Shown: positions 8,012 to 14,999 of the stretch, one piece after another
How positions within the stretch are numbered: the first letter of the stretch is position 1
How the letters are laid out: every line of letters starts with the position of its first letter
Assembly (NCBI RefSeq): GCF_023516595.1
Contig: NZ_JAMGBG010000023.1
Location: forward strand, 124,001 to 188,000
Direction: 5' to 3'
DNA from: Streptomyces neyagawaensis
GTDB taxonomy: Bacteria > Actinomycetota > Actinomycetes > Streptomycetales > Streptomycetaceae
DNA length: 64,000 nt
Notes under the pieces: generated by a model
Databases searched by the model: none
Told to the model about the DNA's origin: nothing
The model's input: the letters and a program-made list of their open reading frames with translations, nothing else
Translations under genes and position numbers: made by a program

Positions 8012-8616
8012 ACGGCGACGACCAGTGCGGGCGTGAGCTGCTCGCGGTGGGTGCCGACCCAGCGGGCGGCGTCCTCGAGCGTCTCGAGACCGGCGGAGCT
8101 GTGCGTGAAGCGCAGGCTGTGGACCTGGTGGGCGCCTTCGGGGTTGAGGTCGGCGCCGGCGATCCAGCGGGGGCGGCCCTCGCTGTCCCGGTAGGAGGTG
8201 ATCAGCCCGGCCAAGTTGGCGCGGGTGACCGGTCCGCGGTCGCGGGTGACGAGGTAGTCGTGCGGCTCGCCCTCGGCGGTGACCGGCTGCCCGGGCCACA
8301 GCCACACCCCGCCGACCTCGCGCGGAGGCTGGCCCCAGCCGGTGAGAGCGGTCGTGGTGCAGGCGATGCCGAGGCCCTCACCGGCGAGGGTGTAGACGGT
8401 CTGGCAGTCGTCGCACAGCAGCCGGACCTGCACACGACTGACGGTGTTCTCGTGGCCGCACAGCTCGTTGGTGCAGGAGTGGGGCTCGGCGTCCCGGAGG
8501 AGGGGGCGGACGCCGTCGTCGTGCCGCAACTCGACGGTGTTCCAGGTCGGGTTGGGGCAGCTGATGGTGTGGGTGAGGGGCTGCCACCCCAGGTAGAGGT
8601 CCTCGATCAGATGCAT
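8008..8616 (-). CDS. 202-aa multi-Cys hypothetical protein
   Basis: ATG at 8614-8616. The N-terminal 100 residues carry several Cys/His pairs (ISCPNPTW, SCTNELCGHEN, LLCDDCQTVYTL, IACTTT) that could form two zinc sites. The C-terminal half is a small alpha/beta domain with DYLVTRDRGPVTRANLAGLI. It overlaps the TOPRIM gene by four bases, so the two products may work together, for example as a DNA-binding partner; that is speculation. Family not recognised. Confidence 0.7.
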   Translation of the reverse strand: MHLIEDLYLGWQPLTHTISCPNPTWNTVELRHDDGVRPLLRDAEPHSCTNELCGHENTVSRVQVRLLCDDCQTVYTLAGEGLGIACTTTALTGWGQPPREVGGVWLWPGQPVTAEGEPHDYLVTRDRGPVTRANLAGLITSYRDSEGRPRWIAGADLNPEGAHQVHSLRFTHSSAGLETLEDAARWVGTHREQLTPALVVAV

Positions 8617-8951
8617 CGGTGGGTTCCCTTGCGGTGGCGCCCGTGGGGCGGCTCAAGGCTGGTGACGGGGACGAGGGGTTCGCCGGCACTCAGGGCGGGA
8701 CGGGGCTCGGGCTGGCAGACGGGCCCGGTGTAGAGGGGCTCGCCGGTCGTGACCCGGGCGAGGACCCACTTCAGACGCGGCTGCTCGTCCTGGCCCTGCT
8801 CCTGCTCCTGCTCCTCGCCCTGGTCGGACTTGTCAGCGCGGTCGCTGCCGAGGTCCTCGTCGACGAGGTGCTTGACGAGCCACAGCAGGAGGCCGGTGCT
8901 GACGGCGGAGCCGGTGACGACGAGCCATAAGGTCACCGGGTCGCCGGTCAC
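8607..8951 (-). CDS. 114-aa single-pass membrane protein
   Basis: Start at one of two adjacent GTG codons (8952-8954 or 8949-8951); the second overlaps the upstream stop in GTGA. Residues about 5-28 form a membrane helix (LWLVVTGSAVSTGLLLWLV). A charged Glu/Gln-rich cytoplasmic stretch follows (EEQEQEQGQDEQ). The tail overlaps the next gene by ten bases. Function unknown; a spread or immunity-type membrane protein of the element is possible. Confidence 0.65.
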   Translation of the reverse strand: MTGDPVTLWLVVTGSAVSTGLLLWLVKHLVDEDLGSDRADKSDQGEEQEQEQGQDEQPRLKWVLARVTTGEPLYTGPVCQPEPRPALSAGEPLVPVTSLEPPHGRHRKGTHRCI

Positions 8952-9553
8952 CACGGGTGCCCCGCGCTGCTGCGGGCGGGGACGTCGCCGACGAGAAAGC
9001 CCTGCAGACGGCGCGCGGACCGGGCGGCGGCCTGGTCGTCGAGGAGGTCGCCGACGTTCTCGCCGCGCAGGTGCACGGTGATCTCGCCGTAGTGCCCGGT
9101 GCCGGTGACCACGGGGCCGTGGCGCAGGATGGTGCTGGCGCTCACGGACATCTTGTCCAGCCACCACTGCCAGCCCAGAAGCGACAGGGGACGGACGGTC
9201 AGCGTCAGATGCGTGCGGGTGGGGACGTCGGTGGCGGTGACGTCGTGGGTGCCGCGCAGCTCGAGGGCCAGGAGCGCCGCGGGCGAGTCCTCCTCGACCT
9301 CGGGGTGGATGGCCGAGCGGCAGCCCGCGTACTCGCTGATGTGCCGGTCGACGGGGCCAGCCTGTTCGGTGAGCGCGTACGAGACGGGCTCGAGCTCGGC
9401 GACCGTGGCGTCGACCTCGGCGAGCATCGCCGCGACGGCGGGGGTGAGCTCGATGGCCAGACGCTCGAGATGCTGTCCGTTGAGCGGCAGGTCGAGGACG
9501 GCCACCGCAGTGGTGAGGCGTCCGTGAAGGGCGAGTTGGAGGTCGCGACTCAC
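8948..9553 (-). CDS. 201-aa hypothetical protein
   Basis: GTG start at 9551-9553, overlapping the upstream stop in GTGA. The first half is helical (AVAAMLAEVDATVAELEPV) and the second half alternates strands (THLTLTVRPLSLLGWQWWL, GHYGEITVHLRGENV), suggesting a beta-sandwich. No Cys motifs, no signal peptide. I do not recognise it. Confidence 0.7.
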   Translation of the reverse strand: MSRDLQLALHGRLTTAVAVLDLPLNGQHLERLAIELTPAVAAMLAEVDATVAELEPVSYALTEQAGPVDRHISEYAGCRSAIHPEVEEDSPAALLALELRGTHDVTATDVPTRTHLTLTVRPLSLLGWQWWLDKMSVSASTILRHGPVVTGTGHYGEITVHLRGENVGDLLDDQAAARSARRLQGFLVGDVPARSSAGHPW

Positions 9554-10116
9554 TGCTCACCGCCAGCGGCCGGGGCGGGTACGGGGGCGAAGACGATGGT
9601 GTCCGGGCTGTCGGAGGCCTGGACGACGGGGACATGCGCGACGACGCTCTCGCCGAGCGGCACCGGCAGGGCCGCTGGCTCCGCTTCCGGCGCCGGGCCG
9701 GGGGTGGCGGTCGGGTGTGTGCGGTCGGCGGCGAGCAGCTGCTCGGCGGCGACCGCCTCCTCCCGGGTGAGGAGGGTCCAGGCCCAGACCTCGACGCCGT
9801 CGACACGGAGTCGGGTCTCGGCGTAGACGGCGAGGCTGGTGTCGCTGGGGACCAACTCCCACGAGGCGCCCTGCCAGGACGCGAGTGCGCGGACGCCGGA
9901 GACGTCGCTGCCCCAGAAGATGTGGACGCTGTACTCGCCGGTGATCTCCCGCTTCATGTCGATGTCGCGGGGGAGGGTGGTGAGCTGGCCGATGATGCAG
10001 CCGGCCACGGCATGAGCCTGTGTCAGGGTCGCACCCTGCGGCTGCTGTTCGTCGACTTCGGGCGGTGCGGTGGATGTGGTGGGCTGGGTAGCCTGCACGG
10101 TGAGCCTCATTTCCAC
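9550..10116 (-). CDS. 188-aa hypothetical protein, first gene of the overlapping train
   Basis: GTG at 10114-10116 or ATG two codons later (10108-10110); neither has an obvious ribosome site. After about 30 disordered residues there is a compact domain with YSVHIFWGSDVSGVRALASW and VDGVEVWAWTLLTREEAVA, alternating strands and helices. The last 55 residues are Pro/Ala-rich and disordered. From this gene leftward the coding sequence runs almost without gaps to the window edge. Confidence 0.7.
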   Translation of the reverse strand: MEMRLTVQATQPTTSTAPPEVDEQQPQGATLTQAHAVAGCIIGQLTTLPRDIDMKREITGEYSVHIFWGSDVSGVRALASWQGASWELVPSDTSLAVYAETRLRVDGVEVWAWTLLTREEAVAAEQLLAADRTHPTATPGPAPEAEPAALPVPLGESVVAHVPVVQASDSPDTIVFAPVPAPAAGGEQ

Positions 10117-10183
10117 GTGGTGAGGTGCTCGTTGCGAGCGGGGTCGTGGGGACCGGCCAGGGTCCGCGCGGCCCCTCGTTTCG

Positions 10184-10447
10184 TCAGACCGCAGCCGCGG
10201 CCTTCTTGGCGCGGCGGGCCTGTGCGGCGGCCAGCGCCAGGCGCCTGAAGTGCGCCGACTTCAGGTGCTCGGCCACGCGAGCGATCTGCTCCTCGGACGC
10301 GTTCGGGTGCTTCTCGCGGGCCTGCTGTTCAAAGCGGCCGTTCGCCGCGGCTCGCGCCTTCGCCGTCCTGCTGGCCGGATCGAGCGTGTTCGCCCAGCTG
10401 GTGTGGGCAGCCAGGCTGGCTCGAAGCGTCCTCTCCTGGGGGTCCAT
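10184..10447 (-). CDS. 87-aa mobile-element protein with RASLAAHTSWA motif
   Basis: ATG at 10445-10447 with a near-perfect GGAGGGAGGG ribosome site directly upstream. The N-terminal RASLAAHTSWANTLDPASRT, then a basic helix and KSAHFRRLALAAAQARR, are hallmarks of a small conserved protein found in many Streptomyces prophages and integrative elements, usually next to a short HTH regulator, as here. Its biochemical role is unknown. Basic and helical, it may bind DNA. An operator-like repeat lies 25 bases upstream of the start. Confidence 0.75.
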   Translation of the reverse strand: MDPQERTLRASLAAHTSWANTLDPASRTAKARAAANGRFEQQAREKHPNASEEQIARVAEHLKSAHFRRLALAAAQARRAKKAAAAV

Positions 10448-10724
10448 GTCCCTCCCTCCTATACTCATCACCATTCGAGAATGGGGATGGATCGAGCGAA
10501 AAAAGAGCCCTCCGTCGAGCCTGGACCGCATGGGCGATGGCTTCGGCTTCCAGCTCGGAAACGGTGGGGCGTTCCTCTCTCACGAGCTTTTGAATCTTGC
10601 TGTACGAGACGCCGGTCGCGCTGGCCAGGGATCTGACCGTGTGGACTACGCCCCCCGGTAGTGGCTGCTTCATCAGGCGATGTAGCAGCTCGCCGTCGTG
10701 CACGCGGTATCTATCTGCCGACAC
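10329..10724 (-). CDS. HTH regulator of the element (C-terminus overlaps the next gene)
   Basis: 131-aa open frame. Residues 18-70 match a short Streptomyces mobile-element regulator: MKQPLPGGVVHTVRSLASATG-type N-terminus, then a helix-turn-helix SYSKIQKLVREERPTVSELEAEAIAHAV and RRRALF. Relatives I recall end soon after RRRALF. Here the frame continues about 55 residues, 119 bases into the next gene in another frame, and this tail is low in recognisable structure. Either the tail is real or a frameshift removed the normal stop. Two copies of one 19-base sequence in opposite orientation lie at its two ends, so autoregulation is likely. Confidence 0.7.
   Translation of the reverse strand: MSADRYRVHDGELLHRLMKQPLPGGVVHTVRSLASATGVSYSKIQKLVREERPTVSELEAEAIAHAVQARRRALFSLDPSPFSNGDEYRREGHGPPGEDASSQPGCPHQLGEHARSGQQDGEGASRGERPL
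10472..10490. promoter_or_regulatory. Operator-like repeat, copy 1
   Basis: Contains CATTC-GA-GAATG, an inverted repeat with 5-base arms. The 19 bases are the exact reverse complement of 10744-10762. It lies 25 bases upstream of the start of the gene at 10184-10447 and inside the long C-terminal tail of the HTH frame. Probable binding site of the neighbouring HTH regulator. Confidence 0.6.
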
Positions 10725-10743
10725 AGACCCTCCGCCGGTGGTG

Positions 10744-10762
10744 CCATCCCCATTCTCGAATG
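10744..10762. promoter_or_regulatory. Operator-like repeat, copy 2
   Basis: Carries CATTC-TC-GAATG and matches copy 1 over 19 bases in inverted orientation. It lies about 20 bases upstream of the HTH gene start (10724), where a repressor would block its promoter. Having the same site in front of two consecutive genes is good evidence of a shared regulator. Confidence 0.6.
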
Positions 10763-11002
10763 AGGATGGAGTCAGCTAAGCACAGCGCTCGCGGGTTGTC
10801 TAGCACAGTGCTGCGGCGACTTCTCTGCGCCCCTTGCGCCCCTTCTGTGTACACACGAGCATCTGTTTTTGGTCTGTCTTTGCAGGCCAGGTACCCATAC
10901 GCGAATCGAGATGTGGACAATGTTCGAGACGGAGTGACGGGACCCCCGCCGGATGAGCCGACACATCCGACCCCGTCATCCCTCAGACCGGGAGACCTCG
11001 AC

Positions 11003-11425
11003 ATGACCACTCGGGACACCGAGACGCTCGCTGAGCTGGTGAGTCAGTACGCCGGAAAGGGTGCAGGCCGGGAGCCGAAGCTGACCTTCGAGCAGCTCTC
11101 CGAAAGGAGCGTCGATCCCGACAGCGGGTACAAGCCGAGCGCGAATCTGCTGTGGCGTATCGCATCGGGGCACCTCATCAAGGTGAACCCGCCGCTGGTA
11201 GCAGCCATCGCCGCCGGATGCGGCGTAGATGTGAGGCGTGTCCGGGCGGCGGCGGCAAGGCAGTTCCTCGGGTGGGATGCGGCGAGCCTCCCGGATGCAG
11301 ACCTGGACGAGGAGCAGGACGAGGTCGTTCAGGTTGCGCGATCAGCGGGCGTTACGCCCGAAGAGATGCCTGCCGTACGGCAGTTCTTCGACAATCTTCG
11401 ACGCCAGCGCGATACCGGGGAGTAG
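11003..11425 (+). CDS. HTH-type repressor-like protein of the element
   Basis: 140 aa from ATG 11003 with a GGGAG ribosome site. It is divergent from the HTH gene at 10329-10724. The N-terminus TLAELVSQYAGKGAGREPKLTFEQLSERSVDPDSGYKPSANLLWRIASG is a Cro/C1-like region whose recognition helix includes PSANLLWRIAS, and VAAIAAGCGVDVRRVRAAA follows. The last 40 residues are acidic and end in a helix (EEMPAVRQFFDNLRRQRD), perhaps for dimerisation. Its place between two divergent gene sets near the integrase suggests the lysogeny or maintenance regulator of the element. Confidence 0.75.
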   Translation: MTTRDTETLAELVSQYAGKGAGREPKLTFEQLSERSVDPDSGYKPSANLLWRIASGHLIKVNPPLVAAIAAGCGVDVRRVRAAAARQFLGWDAASLPDADLDEEQDEVVQVARSAGVTPEEMPAVRQFFDNLRRQRDTGE

Positions 11426-11464
11426 GTCACGAACTTACGTTCTTCACTTACGGAACGTTTCAGT

Positions 11465-11482
11465 GTCACCCCATTGGGTGAC
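11465..11482. promoter_or_regulatory. Inverted repeat, operator or weak terminator
   Basis: GTCACCC-CATT-GGGTGAC, a perfect 7-base inverted repeat 40 bases after the repressor-like gene and upstream of the small gene at 11583. No T-run follows, so an operator is as likely as a terminator. Confidence 0.45.
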
Positions 11483-11513
11483 GCGATAAGTGCGACACCT
11501 CGGCGTAGAGTGA

Positions 11514-11533
11514 TCGAACCTCGCGCGGTTCGA
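11514..11533. promoter_or_regulatory. Inverted repeat, probable operator before 11583
   Basis: TCGAACC-TCGCGC-GGTTCGA, perfect 7-base arms, just downstream of a TAGAGT that could be a -10 box (11506-11511). The position over the likely start of transcription suggests repression of the small gene at 11583. Confidence 0.45.
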
Positions 11534-11582
11534 ACGCGTGTGCAATTCATGCTGCCTGCACACACGCGGGAATGGGGGTCGG

Positions 11583-11831
11583 ATGGCAGATTCACCCGAG
11601 GTGTACGAGGTCTATGTCCATGCGGCCGATCTGAAAGGGGAAACCCCCGTCGCGGCCAGGGACACCCTCGAGAGATATGAGCTGGCCATCGACTTCTCCT
11701 GGCCGCCGGAAGCGATCACCGCAAGCCTGCAAGCCATCTTCCAGGACGCGGTCGACAGTCAGCGCTGGTCACGCAACGACACCCGGGAGCAGGCTGAGGC
11801 TGACCCCCAAACGGAGGACAGCCTTACCTGA
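11583..11831 (+). CDS. 82-aa small acidic protein next to integrase
   Basis: ATG at 11583 with GGGGGTC upstream. The protein is acidic and mostly helical (ADLKGETPVAARDTLERYELAI, then PEAITASLQAIFQDAVDSQ) and ends in a disordered charged tail. It converges on the integrase with about 20 bases between stops. Genes in this place are sometimes excisionases, but excisionases are usually basic with a winged helix, which is not evident here. Function unknown. Its leader holds two inverted repeats and a further imperfect stem at about 11536-11568. Confidence 0.65.
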   Translation: MADSPEVYEVYVHAADLKGETPVAARDTLERYELAIDFSWPPEAITASLQAIFQDAVDSQRWSRNDTREQAEADPQTEDSLT

Positions 11832-11851
11832 TGACACGAGCCACCCGGCGA

Positions 11852-12823
11852 CTACAACCGGTCGCCGGGACTCAGTCTCTTGTGGGCCTGGCGAGCCCGC
11901 TCGGCGCCCGCCGAGGCACCGTAACGGGCGACCATGGAGCGCGACCTCCACCCCGCGATCCGCATCAGGTCGGTCTCACCTCCGTCCTCTGCCATCCACT
12001 GATGCGCGAACGTGTGCCGGAACTGATGCGGGTGGATGTGCGGGATGCCGGCCTCCTTGCATCGGTTCTCGACCATCGTGCCGACGCCCCAGATCGTCAG
12101 CCGTGAGCCCCGCTTGACGCTCCACCACAAGGCGTCGTCGTTCTCCAGCTTCCGGCCCCGGTGCTTCGCGTACGCCCGCAAGTAGCGGTCCAGTGCCTGA
12201 GTCGTCTTCCTGCCGAACGGGATGGACCGGTGACGGCCGCCCTTGCCGAGCACGCGCAGCACCATCTGGTCCAGGTCCAGGTCGCCCACCGTGCGCTCGG
12301 TCAGCTCGGACAGTCTCGGGCCGGCGTCGAGGAACAACATGACGATCGCCGTGTCCCGGCGCGACTTGTAGTCCTTCCCCTCGCACGCCTTCAGCAACTT
12401 CCTGAGGGAGTCCTCCGGGATGATTGGCACCTCCACCTCCGGAACCTCCGGCGGCTTCATCGTGCGCATGGGGGAGCGGTCCATCTCCTCCTCGTCCACG
12501 CACCAGTTGAAGAAGCGCCGCAATGATCGGTAGTGCTGGTGCGCATTGCCCGGACTGGTCCGCTCCCGCAGGGCGATGATGTACGCCTCGACGTGCTCGC
12601 GGTGCAGGCCCTCGTCGCCCTCCAGCTCGGCCGGTGCCGGCCGCGGATGATCTGCTGTGGGCTCGTACTCCCGGAGGAATCCGGCTAGGCCCTCGGCGGC
12701 GGTGCGGTAGATCCGCACGGTGTTCTCGCTGAGTCCCTGCGCTTTGAGGGACCGGAGCCAGGACGCGGCCAGAGGGGCGATGTCGTAGCGAGGCTGGTTG
12801 GCCAAAGCCGTGCCCTCTCTCAT
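11852..12823 (-). CDS. Tyrosine site-specific integrase
   Basis: 323 aa from the ATG at 12821-12823. The N-terminal SAM-like core-binding domain is seen ([19 protein letters not shown]). The catalytic domain has the expected residues: Arg in [13 protein letters not shown], a Lys in the [13 protein letters not shown] turn, [12 protein letters not shown] (H-x-x-R), the WRS position, and the nucleophile Tyr in [10 protein letters not shown]. It catalyses recombination between the tRNA-Arg gene and the element's circular form. Its start lies 174 bases from the tRNA 3' end. The open frame continues upstream to 12919, but that part is Pro/Gly-rich and lacks a ribosome site. Confidence 0.9.
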   Translation of the reverse strand: MREGTALANQPRYDIAPLAASWLRSLKAQGLSENTVRIYRTAAEGLAGFLREYEPTADHPRPAPAELEGDEGLHREHVEAYIIALRERTSPGNAHQHYRSLRRFFNWCVDEEEMDRSPMRTMKPPEVPEVEVPIIPEDSLRKLLKACEGKDYKSRRDTAIVMLFLDAGPRLSELTERTVGDLDLDQMVLRVLGKGGRHRSIPFGRKTTQALDRYLRAYAKHRGRKLENDDALWWSVKRGSRLTIWGVGTMVENRCKEAGIPHIHPHQFRHTFAHQWMAEDGGETDLMRIAGWRSRSMVARYGASAGAERARQAHKRLSPGDRL

Positions 12824-12996
12824 CTCTGTTCGGGTATGCGAATAACCGGAGCCCCGGGGTGGGCGGTGGGGGCCTCCGGGGGATGGGTACGACGTTACGC
12901 CGATTCGCCGGACAGGCAAGGCGCTTGGCTAAATACCGCTGTGCGCAGCGCACATGAAAAGGACCTCACCTGAAAGGCGAGGTCAGAGGGTGTGGG

Positions 12997-13030
12997 CGCC
13001 CCCGGCAGGACTCGAACCTGCGGCCAAGCG
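12997..13030. other. Presumed attachment core in the tRNA 3' end
   Basis: The 3' part of the tRNA-Arg gene is the expected crossover region for the adjacent integrase. Only one copy is in the window; the other, at the far left end of the element, would repeat part of this sequence. Exact limits cannot be fixed from one copy. Confidence 0.4.
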
Positions 13031-13069
13031 CTTAGAAGGCGCCTGCTCTATCCACTGAGCTACGGGGGC
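12997..13069 (-). tRNA. tRNA-Arg(TCT)
   Basis: 73 bases folding as a standard cloverleaf: 7-bp acceptor (GCCCCCG / CGGGGGC), D arm GCTC/GAGC, 5-bp anticodon stem with loop CTTCTAA giving anticodon TCT, 5-base variable loop, and T arm GCAGG-TTCGAGT-CCTGC. No encoded CCA. It decodes AGA, a very rare codon at this GC content. The 3' end faces the integrase, and the gene remains intact after insertion. Confidence 0.95.
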
Positions 13070-13382
13070 CGGGTGTGGTGGCCTCTGTCGTGGTGCCCGG
13101 GTGTGGGCTGATCCGTGACGTTGCCGGGGACAAGGATAGAGCTCCCGAGTCCTTGCCCCTGTTGCTTCGCCTCCGTGGCTCAATGTGGAGGTTCGGTGAA
13201 GCGGTCCTGATAATCGCAGGCAGGTACGAATCGTGCACCTCTTTTGGCGCCTCGCGCCTCGGGTGTTGTGCACTCGTTATGCCTGCGCCCCTCTCGTCCC
13301 CTCCATCCCGTGTGTCCTGTCGGCGCGCAGACGTACTTATATGCTTCAGAAAGTCCACAAAATTGGGCATTCTTCGCATGTG
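13070..13382. other. Intergenic region between tRNA and the first GTPase
   Basis: 313 bases without a supported gene. It must hold the tRNA promoter (minus strand) and the GTPase operon promoter (plus strand), but I see no convincing -35/-10 pair. GTGCAC occurs twice, about 35 bases apart (near 13232 and 13269). The base composition is lower in GC just before the GTPase start (AAATTGGGCATTC). Confidence 0.5.
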
Positions 13383-14999
13383 GTGACCTTGGACGTACGG
13401 CCTCAGCTGCTCGACGCGCTCTCCACCTTGCGCGACCGTGTCGCCGCCGCGCGCTTTCCGCTGCCCCTGGCAGGGGCCCCGCGCGCGCGTGCCAACCGCG
13501 ACGAACTGCTCGCGCAACTCGACGATTACTTGGTGCCCCGCCTGCGGCAACCCGAAGCGCCATTGCTCGCCGTTGTCGGGGGCTCGACCGGGGCCGGCAA
13601 GTCCACCCTCGTCAACTCCCTGGTCGGACGGAAGGTCAGCCAGGCCGGTGTCCTGCGGCCGACCACCCGGACGCCCGTCCTGGTGTGTCATCCCGAGGAC
13701 CACCACTGGTTCAGCGGCATGCGCGTACTGCCCAACCTCACGCGCGCGTGGCTGCCCCAGCAGGAACTGGGCCAGGACCTGGGTGACGACTCATTCCCCC
13801 CTGACCGGGACGGCGAGCGCGTCCTGCGCATCGAGACCGCCGAGAACCTCCCGCGCGGTCTCGCCCTGCTGGACGCCCCGGACATCGACTCGTTGGTGGC
13901 CGAGAACCGCGTACTCGCCGCGGAACTGATCTGCGCCGCGGACATCTGGGTGATGGTGACCACGGCCGCGCGGTACGCCGACGCCGTGCCGTGGCATCTG
14001 CTGCGCACCGCCAAGGAGCACCGGGCCACCCTCGTCACGGTGCTCGACCGGGTTCCCCACCAGGTCGTGTCCGAGGTCTCCCGCCAGTACGCGGCCCTGC
14101 TGACCAAGGCGGGGCTCGGCGACGTACCCCGGTTCACCGTCCCGGAGCTCCCCGAGTCCGCCTGGGGCGGCGGGCTGCTGCCGGCCACCGCCGTCGCACC
14201 GCTGCTGACCTGGCTCACCCAGCAGGCGACCGACCCCGCCGCGCGGCAGCAGGCCATGGCCCGCACCGCGCACGGCGTACTCGACTCGCTGCGGACCCGG
14301 ATGCCCGAGCTGGCCAGCGCCGCCGCGCAGCAGTACTCCGCCGCGCTCCGGCTCACCTCGGCCGTCGACATGGCGTACGACGGCGAGCACGCGCGCGTGA
14401 AGGGGCGGTTGCAGGCCGGGGCCGTGCTCGCGGGCGACGCCCTGAAGCGGTGGCGCAGCTATCCGCTCGACTGCACCGCCGGTGAACTGCTCGACGCGCT
14501 CGTGGAGAGCCTCGGCACGCTGCTGATGTGCGCCGTCACCGCCGCCGACGAGCGCATCCGCGAGGCGTGGCGGCGCGAACCGGCGGCCGTGGCCGCCGGG
14601 TTGATGGACCGTCTGTCGACCTCCGGGAACACCGAGCACCGCATCGGGATGACCGTACGGCGCTGGCGGCGCGTCCTGGAGGAGTACGCCGAGGAGGAGG
14701 TGCGCGGCCTCGACCGGGGCGTCGCGCCCGACCCCGAGGCCGTCGCCGCCCTCGTCGCCACGGCCCTGCTGGGCGGCCGGCGCGCCAGGGCGGCCGGTGA
14801 GGGGCTCGCCGAGCGGATCGGGGCGCACGGCGCGCTCCGGCTGCGGGACCGCGGCGGGCGGCTGCTCACCGAGTACCTCGAACGGGCACTCGACACCGAG
14901 CGCGACCGCCGTCTCGCACCGCTCGACGCCCTCGATGTCCACCCCGAGCCGCAGGCCGAACTGATTGCCGCGCTGTCCGTACTGCAGAAGGAGAGGTGA
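13383..14999 (+). CDS. dynA: Dynamin-like GTPase, first of a pair (DynA-like)
   Basis: About 538 aa. GTG 13383 is chosen because homologous proteins, as I recall, begin [13 protein letters not shown]; an ATG at 13341 is an alternative and neither has a clear ribosome site. P-loop [10 protein letters not shown] near residue 70, switch region RPTTRTP, G3-like LLDAPDIDS, and a G4-like TVLDRVP. The rest is long helices typical of dynamin-like proteins. The stop overlaps the next GTPase start in GTGA. Streptomyces DynA/DynB are paired dynamin-like GTPases that stabilise FtsZ rings in sporulation septa. Identity with that pair rests on order, size and the ssb neighbour, and is probable rather than proven. 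Confidence 0.75.
   Translation: MTLDVRPQLLDALSTLRDRVAAARFPLPLAGAPRARANRDELLAQLDDYLVPRLRQPEAPLLAVVGGSTGAGKSTLVNSLVGRKVSQAGVLRPTTRTPVLVCHPEDHHWFSGMRVLPNLTRAWLPQQELGQDLGDDSFPPDRDGERVLRIETAENLPRGLALLDAPDIDSLVAENRVLAAELICAADIWVMVTTAARYADAVPWHLLRTAKEHRATLVTVLDRVPHQVVSEVSRQYAALLTKAGLGDVPRFTVPELPESAWGGGLLPATAVAPLLTWLTQQATDPAARQQAMARTAHGVLDSLRTRMPELASAAAQQYSAALRLTSAVDMAYDGEHARVKGRLQAGAVLAGDALKRWRSYPLDCTAGELLDALVESLGTLLMCAVTAADERIREAWRREPAAVAAGLMDRLSTSGNTEHRIGMTVRRWRRVLEEYAEEEVRGLDRGVAPDPEAVAALVATALLGGRRARAAGEGLAERIGAHGALRLRDRGGRLLTEYLERALDTERDRRLAPLDALDVHPEPQAELIAALSVLQKER

Larger units (their letters stand above)
1..12996. mobile_element. Integrated mobile element next to tRNA-Arg (right end; left end outside window)
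   Basis: A tyrosine integrase gene (11852-12823) lies 173 bases from the 3' end of a tRNA-Arg gene, the standard arrangement for elements that insert at the 3' end of a tRNA. From there to the left edge the DNA carries about 20 short, tightly overlapping genes of the kind found in actinobacterial prophages and integrative elements: zinc ribbons, small membrane proteins, an HTH regulator with operators, and a TOPRIM protein. Beyond the tRNA the content switches to core Streptomyces genes. No structural phage gene, FtsK/Tra gene or recognised Rep is visible, so whether this is a prophage or an integrative conjugative element is open. The far attachment site is not in the window. Confidence 0.85.

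Noticed and set aside
12829..12840. ATTCGC-R-TA motif shared by the integrase leader and the region at about 10886
   Set aside because: Only nine loosely matching bases, no inverted symmetry; could be chance.
13233..13382. N-terminal extension of the first GTPase from 13233
   Set aside because: The extension is Cys/Arg-rich with no similarity to the family start and no ribosome site; GTG 13383 gives the expected N-terminus.
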